From CAZASK01 sp964487845 (GTDB taxonomy: Bacteria > Chlamydiota > Chlamydiia > Chlamydiales > FEN-1388), in assembly GCA_964487845.1 (NCBI GenBank), contig CAZASK010000006.1, positions 1 through 64,000 on the forward strand: a stretch of 64,000 nt of DNA. The letters are read 5' to 3'. Made by a program: the position numbers and the translations under genes. Numbering within the stretch: the stretch's first letter is position 1; each line of letters begins with the position of its first letter. Below the pieces are notes generated by a model. The model had not been told where the DNA came from and did not search any database. It saw only the letters and a list, made by a program, of their open reading frames with translations. Below, piece by piece: positions 35,277-44,312 of the stretch.

Positions 35277-36101
35277 ATGAAACTCGACGCTTTCTTCGCT
35301 CAACATCAGATATTTACGGTAAATGACCTTATTGCTTGGTTATCTAAAGAAGCTGGTTATGCTGTCAACTACTCGACCTTACATAACTCTTTAGGCTACC
35401 ATCAAAAACAGGGTCATATCCTTCGCATTCGTCGAGGCTTGTATTATTCTATTCCTAAGGGAATGATTGCAAACTCTTATCCTGTTGATCCTTTTTTGGT
35501 AACGAGCAAGATGGCGGAGGATGCAATATTGGGCTATCGAACAGCTCTTGACTTGCATGGAAAATTGCATAGCACTTCTAGCAAATTTATCTACATCTCA
35601 AAAAAACGGGTAATGGCTCCTTTCGTTTTTAAAGACATTGAATATCAGGCTGTTTCAATTCCAACAGCATTGAAAATCAACAATAATGAGCAATTTGGAA
35701 CCCAATCAGTCGATCGACTAGGTCAAAGTATATTAGTAACTACTTTTGAACGTACATTGGTTGATGTTTTAGACCGCCCGCATTTATGCGGGTCTTGGGA
35801 AGAAATTTGGCGTTCTCTTGAGAGCATTGAATATCTCGATCTGGATCAGGTATTGAAGTATGTCCTTCTTTTGGACAATGCGACCACCATTTCTAAACTT
35901 GGGTTTTTCTTAGAGGCTCATCGTGAAAGATTAATGATACCAGAAAGTTATCTCGAAAACCTTTGTAAATATCGCCCTCTGAAACCGCATTACTTAGAAC
36001 GTAAACATACACAACCTCAAAAAATGATCTCAAAATGGAATCTAATTGTCCCTCTGAGCTTGATCAATCGTGAATGGGAAGAGCCTAATGGAAATATCTA
36101 A
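35277..36101 (+). CDS. abiEi: AbiEi-family antitoxin / autorepressor
   Basis: A 274-residue antitoxin of the AbiE toxin-antitoxin/abortive infection system. The N-terminal winged helix reads NDLIAWLSKEAGYAVNYSTL with QGHILRIRRGLYYSIP, a typical AbiEi start, followed by the AbiEi core (AILGYRTALDLHG, FERTLVDVLDRP). In type IV AbiE systems it counteracts the toxin indirectly and represses its own operon. AAGGA precedes the ATG by about 8 nt. It overlaps the toxin gene start by 14 nt. The frame is intact while its partner is not. Confidence 0.9.
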   Translation: MKLDAFFAQHQIFTVNDLIAWLSKEAGYAVNYSTLHNSLGYHQKQGHILRIRRGLYYSIPKGMIANSYPVDPFLVTSKMAEDAILGYRTALDLHGKLHSTSSKFIYISKKRVMAPFVFKDIEYQAVSIPTALKINNNEQFGTQSVDRLGQSILVTTFERTLVDVLDRPHLCGSWEEIWRSLESIEYLDLDQVLKYVLLLDNATTISKLGFFLEAHRERLMIPESYLENLCKYRPLKPHYLERKHTQPQKMISKWNLIVPLSLINREWEEPNGNI

Positions 36102-37052
36102 GCAAGAATTATTGAGAGAAGCCCTAGAGACGGGATTTCGTCCTGAAATTATGGAAAAGGTTTGGCATCTGATGGCCATTCTCGATGGTATTAGCGTACA
36201 TCCCTTTTTAAAGGAACGATTGGTGTTAAAGGGAGGTACAGCTTTAAACCTGTTTTTCTTTGACCTTCCTTGATTATCTGTGGATATTGACCTGAACTAC
36301 ATTGGGAAAATTGATCGACAAGAGATGCTCCTAGAGCGTCCAGAGGTGGAAAAGCTTTAGAGGCTGTATTTCATCGAGAGGCCCTGAGTATTCGGCGTAT
36401 TCCTGAAAAACATGCAGGAGGAAAATGGCAGCTACGCTATGCAAGTGCGCTTGGAAGGAATGGCAATCTAGAAGTCGATCTGAATTACATGTTTAGATTG
36501 TCCTTGTACGGAATACATAAGAAGTCTTCCCACAGCATTGGTACGAGAAAAACTAAAGAGATTCCACTGTTAGACATCCATGAGCTTGGGGCAGGTAAGC
36601 TTTCAGCTGTATTTGGTAGGCATGCTTCTCGTGATCTTTTTGATGCTCATCAACTACTCACGAAATGTTCTTTAGATATCGAGCAACTACGACTTGCATG
36701 TCTTGTATATGGAGCAATGGGAACAAAATACTGGCGGCAGATATCGAGTAATGAGATTCACTTTGCAGAAAGCGAATTGAAGGAGCAGCTCATACCAGTG
36801 CTTAGAAAACGTGCATTTCGCAATGACGATTGGCTCAGCTGGACAAATCAATTGCTAGCAGATTGTAAAACTGCGTTAACGACTCTTTTTCCTTTAAGGG
36901 AACGTGAACGAGCTTTTCTACAAAGCTTATTTGAGCATGGAACAATAGATGGAGCACTGGCCACAGATGATCTCCACTTGATTGAGAAAATCAACAATCA
37001 TCCTCTTTTACAGTGGAAAGCAAAGTTTGTTTTGGAAAACAGGCAAAAATAG
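36088..37052 (+). pseudogene. abiEii: AbiEii-family nucleotidyltransferase toxin, inactivated
   Basis: Translation gives the AbiEii (DUF1814) start LVLKGGTALNLFFFDLP, then TGA at 36271-36273 where Arg (CGA) is expected, then SVDIDLNYIG, the catalytic DxD region. A second lesion follows near 36353: after RPEVEK the frame must shift by one base to continue EAVFHREALSIRRIPEKHAG and on to FRLSLYGIHKKSSHSIG and LLDIHELGAGKLSA (36489-37052). One nonsense change and one single-base deletion thus destroy the toxin while the rest is well preserved, so decay is recent. AbiEii adds nucleotides, probably to RNA, to halt growth. Confidence 0.85.
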
Positions 37053-37227
37053 AGGAAGGATAAGTTATAAAAAATCATGACGAATTGACAAAGAGACAAG
37101 TACAAGTACTGCCCTATCTCCTCTCTTGTCTCACGTACGAAGAATCTGCTATGTCTTTCAGAAAACAACTGAGGTACAAAATAAAAAACCGGAAACGCTT
37201 TCATTTCTGAAAATGTCTCCGGTGAAT

Positions 37228-37311
37228 TGCCGATGGCCGGACTCGAACCGACACCTTGTCGCCAAGAGTAGATTTTGAGTCTACCGCGTCTACCAATTTC
37301 GCCACATCGGC
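37228..37311 (-). tRNA. tRNA-Leu (CAA anticodon)
   Basis: An 84-nt class II tRNA: acceptor GCCGATG/CATCGGC, D-arm with AAATTGGTAGACGCG, anticodon stem GTAGA/TCTAC with loop CTCAAAA, a long variable arm (CTTGGCGACAAGG), T-arm GTTCGAGTC and discriminator A. CCA is not encoded. The broken abiE locus lies beyond its 3' end. Confidence 0.93.
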
Positions 37312-37378
37312 GCACTGCTATGAGATGCGGACAACTATACGCTATGCAGGGATTTTTTTGGAATCGTTTTGAATACAG

Positions 37379-38173
37379 CTACTTGTGAAATATTCGCTGA
37401 GCGTCTGCCCATGTATAGTTCACGCGTGCATTGTGTGTGCGGTCAAAGCGTACCTGTATAGTGATATAGGGATACGAATGGCGATTGTCTAGATTCCGCC
37501 CTTCGCTTTGTTGATATAGTTTGATGAATACTTCTTTGTTATACCACGGCTGCACCGTAACGTCCGTGTTCTTTTCAAATCGATGAAATTCAAGATATTC
37601 TTTTTGACTGCAATAACGAGGATTGGTAGTAAAAAAATTTTGCAAAATAGAAATAATATGCTCAGGATTTGATTCAAAACCACGCACATAAAAATCTACC
37701 TCCGCGCCAATGGTATGTTTTGAGCAACTATTTTTGGTACTTTGGTCTATATAGGTATTATGAGTTGTGCAGCGATGGCCTGAGGTAATGATAACAGGCT
37801 TTTTGGTAATTGTCTGAACGTGATTGAGAAGCTCGAGTAAGATGGGGTAGATGTATTCTTGGTTTCCGCGTAAAGGCAAGCTGTGCTTTTCAGCTCCTCC
37901 GCAGTCTGTGAGAGGATCCATGTCTTTACCATGTACCTGATATGGCTTAGGAGGATTGAGACTACTTCCTTTGCAACGAAAATACTCTTTAGTGATGACG
38001 GGTATGTGAGATCGGCTCTTTTGCCAGGAATAATATTTTTTTGCGATAATTCGAGGAGGAGAGCGATCTAAAATTTTTTCAGCGTCTTTTCTTTCAATGG
38101 ATTCATACTCGACTCGAGTGTCTGTATCGCATGAGGCGAAAATGGTAATAAAAAGAAGTAAGATCCAACTCAT
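37379..38173 (-). CDS. M15-like peptidase lipoprotein
   Basis: A 264-residue protein with a lipoprotein signal (MSWILLLFITIFASC). The centre reads ITSGHRCTTHN and SKHTIGAEVDFYV, matching the SxxRxxxxN and SxHxxGxAxD zinc motifs of Peptidase_M15_3 (D-Ala-D-Ala carboxypeptidase/endolysin type). The expected third ligand, a His near the C-terminus, is not obvious; that region reads YPYITIQVRFD. It may be a zinc peptidase acting on chlamydial peptidoglycan or a binding derivative. The start at 38173 is preferred because it gives a signal peptide; the frame runs on to 38299 into the divergent gene. Confidence 0.6.
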   Translation of the reverse strand: MSWILLLFITIFASCDTDTRVEYESIERKDAEKILDRSPPRIIAKKYYSWQKSRSHIPVITKEYFRCKGSSLNPPKPYQVHGKDMDPLTDCGGAEKHSLPLRGNQEYIYPILLELLNHVQTITKKPVIITSGHRCTTHNTYIDQSTKNSCSKHTIGAEVDFYVRGFESNPEHIISILQNFFTTNPRYCSQKEYLEFHRFEKNTDVTVQPWYNKEVFIKLYQQSEGRNLDNRHSYPYITIQVRFDRTHNARVNYTWADAQRIFHK

Positions 38174-38274
38174 CGTGTGATGATCCCATGTAATGAACCG
38201 ACTATACCATCTGGCTCGAACAATTGAAAGCTTTTGTGACAATAGATATACTGCTTTCATTTTGGTAATATGAC

Positions 38275-38955
38275 ATGCATTGGACAGATCGTTACACATT
38301 CTTCTTATTTGATCTCGACGGCCTTCTTGTGAACACAGAAGAGCTTCACTATAGAGCCTATGTAACCATGTGTAAAAATCGAGGGTATCTCTTGGACTGG
38401 GACTTTACAACCTATTTTTCAATAGCGCAGCAAGATGCTGAGGCTCCCCAGCGTGCGATTTTTGCAAAATTTCCTGAGCTGCAGCGCTATCCTTGGAGTA
38501 CATTATACGCAGAAAAAAAGAAAGCCTATCTTAATATCTTAGAGCAAACGAGCGTTCCTTTAATGGCTGGAGCAAAAGAGCTTCTTGTTCTTCTTGAAAA
38601 AAAACAGAAGAAGCGATGTGTGGTAACTCATTCACAGCGTGAGCTTGTCGATATGTTATGTAAGAAAAATCCATTGTTGCAGTCGATTCCACATTGGTTT
38701 ACGCGAGAAGATTATCTTCATCCGAAGCCTGCTCCTGATGGCTATTTGAAGGCGATAGATTCTTTGAAAGAGGCACAAGATGCTATCATCGGCTTTGAAG
38801 ATTCAAAACGAGGACTGTGTGCTTTGATGCAGACTGAGGCAAAAGCTGTTTTGGTAAATAGCATGGATGCTAAGATGCGTGACGAATATGCAAAGCAGGG
38901 GATTCAAGCTTTTACTTCTCTAGAAGAAGTGCTTCTTCCGGATAGTATACGCTAG
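38275..38955 (+). CDS. HAD phosphatase, beta-phosphoglucomutase-like
   Basis: A 226-residue cytosolic HAD-IA hydrolase: motif I LFDLDGLLVNTEELHY, a helical cap, motif II VTHSQ, Lys in HPKPAPDGYLKA and motif IV GFEDSKRG. It resembles the phosphoglycolate-phosphatase-like protein next to truA in Chlamydia (CT464 from memory), which supports orthology by position. The substrate is unknown, perhaps a phosphosugar. Its 3' end overlaps the truA 3' end by 44 nt (convergent). Confidence 0.85.
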   Translation: MHWTDRYTFFLFDLDGLLVNTEELHYRAYVTMCKNRGYLLDWDFTTYFSIAQQDAEAPQRAIFAKFPELQRYPWSTLYAEKKKAYLNILEQTSVPLMAGAKELLVLLEKKQKKRCVVTHSQRELVDMLCKKNPLLQSIPHWFTREDYLHPKPAPDGYLKAIDSLKEAQDAIIGFEDSKRGLCALMQTEAKAVLVNSMDAKMRDEYAKQGIQAFTSLEEVLLPDSIR

Positions 38956-39703
38956 CTAAAAAAAGTCCCTTAGCTTCCGCGGCCTTGGGAGCTTTTTTGC
39001 GGTCTTTGCTTGCAAGAATAGTCCCAATTTCGTTAAGAGGGCGCTTTTTTGTAGCAACATCAAGGAGCATTCCAACAATATTGCGAACCATCTTATATAA
39101 AAAGCCATTGCCATGGAATTCAAGTCTTACACCATGTTCTGTTGGGATCACCTGAATCGAATAAATGGTGCGGATGGGATTTTTTTTGGCAGCACCCTCA
39201 TGCTGGGCATTGGCAAATGCGCTGAAGTCATGAGTGCCAATAAAATAGGTCGTTGCTTGTTTCAATAGGGCAATATCAAGTGGTTTTCTGATATGAGACA
39301 CATATTGTTTATCGAATGGCAGGAGGACAGGGTCTAAATAGAGGTGATAATGATAGATCTTACTTGTAGCAGATCTTTGCGCATGGAAAGTAAGAGGAAC
39401 TTCTTGTATATCCAGAATGCGAATAGCTGCTGGCAAAAGTCCATTCATAGAGCGAACAAAGCGAGCTTTATCTAGACGCACATGGCAGGTGAAATGAGCT
39501 ACCTGAGCTAAGGCATGCACGCCAGCATCTGTTCTTCCAGATCCTATAACACGTACTTTTTCTTCTCTGGAAACCATCTGTACGGCCTGCTCTACGAGTT
39601 GTTGAATCGAGGTATCATGCTTTTGTATCTGCCAGCCACTCAATTCGGTGCCGTCATAGGCGATGACTAATTTATAACGAATTTTTATTGGTGCATTATT
39701 CAT
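38912..39703 (-). CDS. truA: tRNA pseudouridine(38-40) synthase TruA
   Basis: Converts uridines 38-40 of the tRNA anticodon arm to pseudouridine. KLVIAYDGTELSGWQIQ opens the protein, the catalytic Asp is in GSGRTDAGVHALAQVAHF (about residue 60), and FLYKMVRNIVGMLLDVA is the second conserved region. At 263 residues it has normal length. It overlaps the stop of the phosphoesterase gene by 8 nt, implying co-translation. Confidence 0.95.
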   Translation of the reverse strand: MNNAPIKIRYKLVIAYDGTELSGWQIQKHDTSIQQLVEQAVQMVSREEKVRVIGSGRTDAGVHALAQVAHFTCHVRLDKARFVRSMNGLLPAAIRILDIQEVPLTFHAQRSATSKIYHYHLYLDPVLLPFDKQYVSHIRKPLDIALLKQATTYFIGTHDFSAFANAQHEGAAKKNPIRTIYSIQVIPTEHGVRLEFHGNGFLYKMVRNIVGMLLDVATKKRPLNEIGTILASKDRKKAPKAAEAKGLFLASVYYPEEALLLEK

Positions 39704-40766
39704 TGTGTTGCATCGTTTTGAAGACTGGGTCGGGCGAATCTTGGCAAGTAGAAAAGAGGTCTGCTTGTACGCGTGCCGTTTCTACAGGATTACGATGTAA
39801 TTTAAAGAGCGTAATTTCAGGCGGCGCAAACCAACGAAATGGAAATGTACTTCCCAGTCCTCGATTGATATAGATATAGCGTCCATCTCGTACGACTAAG
39901 CCGCTTTTAAATTCAAGATGCTTCAGCGGAGTTACCTTTTCCCATATATAAGGCAGGTTGACTTGGCCGCCATGAGTGTGACCACATAAAATAAGATCTC
40001 CAGGGTAGTGCGCAAGATAAGGGTATGAATCTGGATTGTGGGATAATACGATCGTCGGAAACTCAGGATCGTGATGCAAGAAGGCAGTATTCGGGTCACA
40101 ATGACCCGCTATAAGATCCCCAAGGCCCGTGATATTCAGCTTTTGTCTTCTATTCCCAATTTGTATTGTTTTATTGTGAAGCACAGTAAAACCAGCTGAC
40201 TCGAATAGCTCTTGTAATGCTTGTGATGGAGCTACAGGCTCGTGCAAAATGACGCTGGGGGTTAGCAGTTTCGGAGAAAATAATCTTGCAAACCCACGAA
40301 GCAGGGCGGGAACATGGTCTCTTATTTTTGTGTAGCTCCCATCAGTGCCATATGATACATAATCGCTGTAATCATGGTTCCCATAAATCGCAAAGCAGCC
40401 TAGAGGAGCCCGAAGTGATGAGAGAAAGTTGAGTAAACAATCTGTATTCACAAGCTCAGCATATGAGAGAAGATCTCCTGTAAAGCAGATGATATCAGGA
40501 GCAAGCTTCTGTATCTGTCGACTGATGCGCTGAATAAAATTTTCTGAGCAGTAAGAGGAAAAATGAAGATCGCTGATTTGTAAAATTTTAAGTCCGTGAA
40601 ACTCTTGTGGGAGTGTGGGGATACCAAGTATATGATGCGAAGTACAGAGCAGTTTTGGCTCTATAAAACGTGGCCAAATCCCTATCAAAGAGGTAATGCA
40701 GAAGAGATCCCACAGTTTTTCTAAAATTTTTGGCGATATTTTTACATGAAATGCATGTAGTGACAA
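39696..40766 (-). CDS. metallophosphoesterase (YaeI-like)
   Basis: A 356-residue calcineurin-like phosphoesterase. Metal ligands are visible as ISDLHFSSY, FTGDLL, AIYGNHDYSD, VLSHNPDS and LCGHTHGGQ. YaeI-type enzymes act on membrane-linked or lipid substrates such as UDP-diacylglucosamine-like molecules, and a hydrophobic N-terminal segment (FCITSLIGIW) could tether it. The frame starts with TTG at 40766; no ATG fits upstream of the conserved region. It lies between SWIB and truA, as in Chlamydia (CT461 from memory). Confidence 0.85.
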   Translation of the reverse strand: MSLHAFHVKISPKILEKLWDLFCITSLIGIWPRFIEPKLLCTSHHILGIPTLPQEFHGLKILQISDLHFSSYCSENFIQRISRQIQKLAPDIICFTGDLLSYAELVNTDCLLNFLSSLRAPLGCFAIYGNHDYSDYVSYGTDGSYTKIRDHVPALLRGFARLFSPKLLTPSVILHEPVAPSQALQELFESAGFTVLHNKTIQIGNRRQKLNITGLGDLIAGHCDPNTAFLHHDPEFPTIVLSHNPDSYPYLAHYPGDLILCGHTHGGQVNLPYIWEKVTPLKHLEFKSGLVVRDGRYIYINRGLGSTFPFRWFAPPEITLFKLHRNPVETARVQADLFSTCQDSPDPVFKTMQHNE

Positions 40767-40830
40767 TCAATGCTCTCTTTTGTAGGGCGCTTTTTCGTTT
40801 GTGACGCTAGCATATCTTATTGAGATATTT

Positions 40831-40860
40831 AAACAAAAACCCTCTTCTAGATGAAGAGGG
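40831..40860 (-). terminator. intrinsic terminator of the SWIB gene
   Basis: A perfect 8-bp stem (CCCTCTTC at 40840-40847 with GAAGAGGG at 40853-40860). On the minus strand it is followed by TTTTTGTTT, a textbook Rho-independent terminator 21 nt past the SWIB stop. Confidence 0.88.
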
Positions 40861-40880
40861 ATACATGTGAGGATGACATA

Positions 40881-41144
40881 TTATGCTTTTACGTGAGCAG
40901 AGACTTTTTTAGTCATCTGGAACATGTCAATCTGATTGGTCGTGCCAAGGACTTTTCCTAACTTCGCATCTGGATTGATGAAACGCTTTGCTTTTGCATC
41001 TTGAAGCTTATGTTTGCGGATATATTCCCAAAGTTTTTTCGTGATTTCTGTGCGTGGCATAGGACCACTGCCTACAATTTCTGCAAGTTCAGCGCTTACG
41101 TGAACAGGCTTCATCAATGCGGATTGCTTTTTTTCTTTTGCCAT
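40881..41144 (-). CDS. SWIB (BAF60b) domain protein
   Basis: An 87-residue stand-alone SWIB domain (LAEIVGSGPMPRTEITKKLW then KHKLQDAKAKRFINPDAKL), a eukaryotic chromatin-remodelling fold found in bacteria almost only in Chlamydiae. The N-terminus is basic (MAKEKKQS). It is thought to act in chlamydial chromosome compaction, partly through a related domain on topoisomerase I. It sits two genes from prfB as in Chlamydia (CT460 from memory), a strong lineage marker, and has its own terminator. Confidence 0.93.
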   Translation of the reverse strand: MAKEKKQSALMKPVHVSAELAEIVGSGPMPRTEITKKLWEYIRKHKLQDAKAKRFINPDAKLGKVLGTTNQIDMFQMTKKVSAHVKA

Positions 41145-41422
41145 TGTTTACTCCTAAAGTTAGGTTTTATATCCACCACTCTGCCAGAGATAGCCTTCTG
41201 AATCTACTATTATTTTACTCTTTTCAAAGGAGCGGAATAATATAAGATCATTCTTTTTTTGCCATTTTTTCACAGAAGGCATACCATGTTTCGGTTTTTG
41301 TGTCTCTATAACAGCCGAAGAGTTGCTGTTTTCTTACGGGTGAAGCAGCAATTCTTCTGTCGAATGGGTATATCCCTAAATCTTAATTTATATCAATTGG
41401 AAACAAAAGGTAGGGCATCACT

Positions 41423-43699
41423 ATGAATGTTGCACAAAAAATAGTCCTTCTCAGTTGCATGCTGTTAATAGTACAATTTGCTACTGGGACGATATTTGCC
41501 CAAGATGACGCTAAAACAAATAATGATTTTGTTTGTAAGGACGGAATAAACGATATACAACACGGTGAATTTCAGTTGTTTACAGAAAATATTAAAAAAT
41601 TTAATCAGGTAAAAGAAAAACTTGCTACCCTTCACTCATTTTCAGAAAAAATGGCCTATCTGTATGCGTATCCGGAGGTGGTGGAGTTTTTTATTACGTA
41701 TCCTGATGTGAAAAAAATGATCGAAGCGAAACCAGCGCAAGAGCAGTACGTATTCTTACAGTTTTTATCTCTTGGACAAGGAAAAGTGGTCTTTGATGGG
41801 TATGATACGTTGACACAGAAAGAACAAGCAGTTGATGCTTTGTTTTCTGTATTGAAGACAGTAGATCAATTTTATATGAGCCTCGGGGGTATCGTAGGAT
41901 ATCATGTAAAAGTGCTCGAACTCATGCAAGAACAGATCAGTCCTACAGCATGTGCAAAGCGATTTTTTCCACCTCCTTATCGCGATATTCGCGTAGAAAA
42001 TCGCGAGATCAGAAGAAAAATTATAGAAGGTATTAAAGCTCATGAAGATTTGGCTGAGCTTTATGCTATAGGAGGAGCTGGTGATCGACTAGATCTTCAT
42101 CATGAAACTACAGGTCTTGCTCTGCCGGCGGCACGTTTGCCATTTTTGGGTAAAACGCTGCTTCATATGTTGATGGAGGATTTGCAGGCGAGAGAGTGGC
42201 TTTTTTATAAGTTATATCATAAATCGATCGTGACTCCTATCGTCTTAATGACCTCAGAAGAAAAAAATAATGATCATGAGATCGAAGCTATTTTACAAGA
42301 AGCAGACTGGTTTCAAAGGCCGCAAAGTAGCTTTTTGCGTATTGTACAGCCGCAAACTCCTGTGATTACGAATGATGGCAAGTGGGCGATTTCAAAGCCT
42401 CTTGAGTTACTTGAAAAGCCAGGCGGGCATGGTGTTATTTGGAAGCTTATTCAGGAGAAAGGCGGCTTTGATTGGTTAGCACAGCAGAAGCGAAAATATC
42501 TTCTTGTGAAGCAGATCAACAATGTACTTGCGGGATTGGATTACGGGCAGTTGGTTCCAATTGGCATTGGAGTTTCAGAGAAAAAGGCATTTGGTTTTGG
42601 CTCTTGCAATAGAAAACCAGGTGCGTCTGAAGGTGTCAATGTGCTGCAGGAAGTAAAGGAAAATGAGCGCTATTTGAATACAATCACGAATATTGAGTAC
42701 ACAGAATTTGCGAAACATTCTGCAAGTATAGAAAAAGAACTTCCCGCGAATACAAATATTTTGTTTGCCAATATAGAGGAGGTGCAAAAAGCCCAAAAAA
42801 GACTTCCTATTCCAGGCATGCTGGTAAATATGAAGCATAATGTGACTGTTTGGGAAAATGGAAAGCATGTTGTGAAAAGGGGAGCTAGGCTTGAGTCGAC
42901 TATGCAAAATGTTGCCGACTCGATAACAGACGAAGCATCTGTATCGTTCGCAGTAACACAGCAGGAGCCATCGAAAACCTTTGTCACATTGAATGATCGT
43001 GAAAAAACTATTTCTGTGACGAAAAAGTCTTATGATGGAACTTCAATATTTGAGACCCCGCAAGGAGCCTTTTATGATCTTGTCAAAGAAAACATTCGGT
43101 TGTTGAATCAATGTAAAGTGCAGACTCCAGTATATTCATCGAGTGAGGAGTACCTGCGCACAGGACCTCATCCACTTTTTGTTTATCATCCAGCATTAGG
43201 GCCATTATATTCCGTGATTCAGCAAAAAATTCGTGGGGGCTCATTGACGGCAGAAAGTGAGCTTCGGCTTCATATAGCGGAAGTAGACTTTGAAGATGTG
43301 CATGTAGATGGCAGCCTCATTGTGTATGCTGAAAATCCACTTGGAATCGAATTTTCAGGATGGGAACCTCTCTACACAGAGCGATGTGGGCGATGTGTTT
43401 TACAGAGAGTGTCTATTAAAAATGAGGGTATCGATAGAACGGCCCCTAATGCCTATTGGAAAAATTCGATTGTAAGAAAGCAAGCTTTGACGATTACTTT
43501 GCAAGGTCAGTCAGAATTTGAAGCAAAAGATGTTGTGTTTACAGAGCCTATGGATATTGTTGTTCCAAATGGCAAACGAGCCGTTGCGAAGCAGAAACAA
43601 GATGGCAGTGTCTCTATTTTATTTGAAGAGAGAAAGCAGCCTTCTTGGCAATGGAAGTATCAGCTGAGAGAAGAGAGTGATATTATTTTATCTCGATAG
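41423..43699 (+). CDS. UGP3-like nucleotide-sugar pyrophosphorylase (UDPGP family), exported
   Basis: A 758-residue protein. After a signal-like N-terminus (IVLLSCMLLIVQFATG, then IFAQ) and about 190 helical residues, the nucleotidyltransferase core begins at GGAGDRLDL (about 217). LPAARLPFLGKTLLHML, TPIVLMTSEEKNNDHE, LEKPGGHGVIWKL (about 331) and FGSCNRKPGASEGVNVL follow. These match plant plastid UGP3, which makes UDP-glucose for sulfolipid synthesis, including its unusual C-terminal part (FVYHPALGPLYSV, HVDGSLIVYAENPLG). The UTP + glucose-1-phosphate reaction is therefore likely, but a signal peptide on a UTP-using enzyme is odd. The 41145-41422 gap upstream should hold the promoter. Confidence 0.75.
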   Translation: MNVAQKIVLLSCMLLIVQFATGTIFAQDDAKTNNDFVCKDGINDIQHGEFQLFTENIKKFNQVKEKLATLHSFSEKMAYLYAYPEVVEFFITYPDVKKMIEAKPAQEQYVFLQFLSLGQGKVVFDGYDTLTQKEQAVDALFSVLKTVDQFYMSLGGIVGYHVKVLELMQEQISPTACAKRFFPPPYRDIRVENREIRRKIIEGIKAHEDLAELYAIGGAGDRLDLHHETTGLALPAARLPFLGKTLLHMLMEDLQAREWLFYKLYHKSIVTPIVLMTSEEKNNDHEIEAILQEADWFQRPQSSFLRIVQPQTPVITNDGKWAISKPLELLEKPGGHGVIWKLIQEKGGFDWLAQQKRKYLLVKQINNVLAGLDYGQLVPIGIGVSEKKAFGFGSCNRKPGASEGVNVLQEVKENERYLNTITNIEYTEFAKHSASIEKELPANTNILFANIEEVQKAQKRLPIPGMLVNMKHNVTVWENGKHVVKRGARLESTMQNVADSITDEASVSFAVTQQEPSKTFVTLNDREKTISVTKKSYDGTSIFETPQGAFYDLVKENIRLLNQCKVQTPVYSSSEEYLRTGPHPLFVYHPALGPLYSVIQQKIRGGSLTAESELRLHIAEVDFEDVHVDGSLIVYAENPLGIEFSGWEPLYTERCGRCVLQRVSIKNEGIDRTAPNAYWKNSIVRKQALTITLQGQSEFEAKDVVFTEPMDIVVPNGKRAVAKQKQDGSVSILFEERKQPSWQWKYQLREESDIILSR

Positions 43700-43708
43700 G
43701 GAGAGCGG

Positions 43709-43733
43709 ATGAGCCGTATCATGTACGGCTCAT
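43709..43733. terminator. bidirectional hairpin between convergent genes
   Basis: A perfect 10-bp stem (ATGAGCCGTA with TACGGCTCAT) and a 5-nt loop, 10 nt after the UGP3-like stop and 24 nt before the end of the convergent small gene. Moderately AT-rich flanks. Confidence 0.7.
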
Positions 43734-43756
43734 TATTAGAAAATAGTGTTACTCTA

Positions 43757-44149
43757 TTATACAAGGCCGGGAACTACGAATTTAGTTGTAACAATGAGTG
43801 CGCCGCTTGCTACTGCTGAGACAACACCGGCTGTCATCCAGAGAAAATAAGGAATAGGACTATCAGCGGAATTTCTTGCTAATTTCATGCAAACAATTGT
43901 TACCCCTAATAAAAGTGCGGCTACGCCTATATTTGTTTGGAAAAAATCCGCTGTCATTTTGATATAGGGGAGTGTCAGCTGCCAGAGGTCTTGTATTTTC
44001 TCAATCCCGCATGCGGCGTATGGAGCCGAAAAGTTCCATGCAGCAGCGCCATATTCAGCCACTATGTTTCCTGTAGTAATAGCTTGTTGTGCTGTCCAGT
44101 CCCAAGCTGTGTATAGTACATCTTGTACTCCCTGTAGATTAAAGTTCAT
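43757..44149 (-). CDS. Inc-like small membrane protein
   Basis: A 130-residue protein of unknown function. After a 70-residue aromatic-rich N-terminal region it has two hydrophobic helices (about residues 73-89 and 101-121) separated by a short polar loop (KLARNSADSPIP). This bilobed shape is that of chlamydial inclusion membrane proteins. It is not clearly related in sequence to the 11478-13308 family. AGGAGG lies about 6 nt before its start. Confidence 0.6.
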   Translation of the reverse strand: MNFNLQGVQDVLYTAWDWTAQQAITTGNIVAEYGAAAWNFSAPYAACGIEKIQDLWQLTLPYIKMTADFFQTNIGVAALLLGVTIVCMKLARNSADSPIPYFLWMTAGVVSAVASGALIVTTKFVVPGLV

Positions 44150-44312
44150 ATGACCCTCCTATATGATTAATTAGGTACGTTCGGTATCGTAGTTATTCTA
44201 TCGATGCTTCGATATGCTAATGAGAAAACACACAAAAATCAAGGTTTGTGATTTCTTCTCCTCTTTTGTATACTAGTGAAATTAATAACCATACCAAAAA
44301 TAAAGGATTTCT

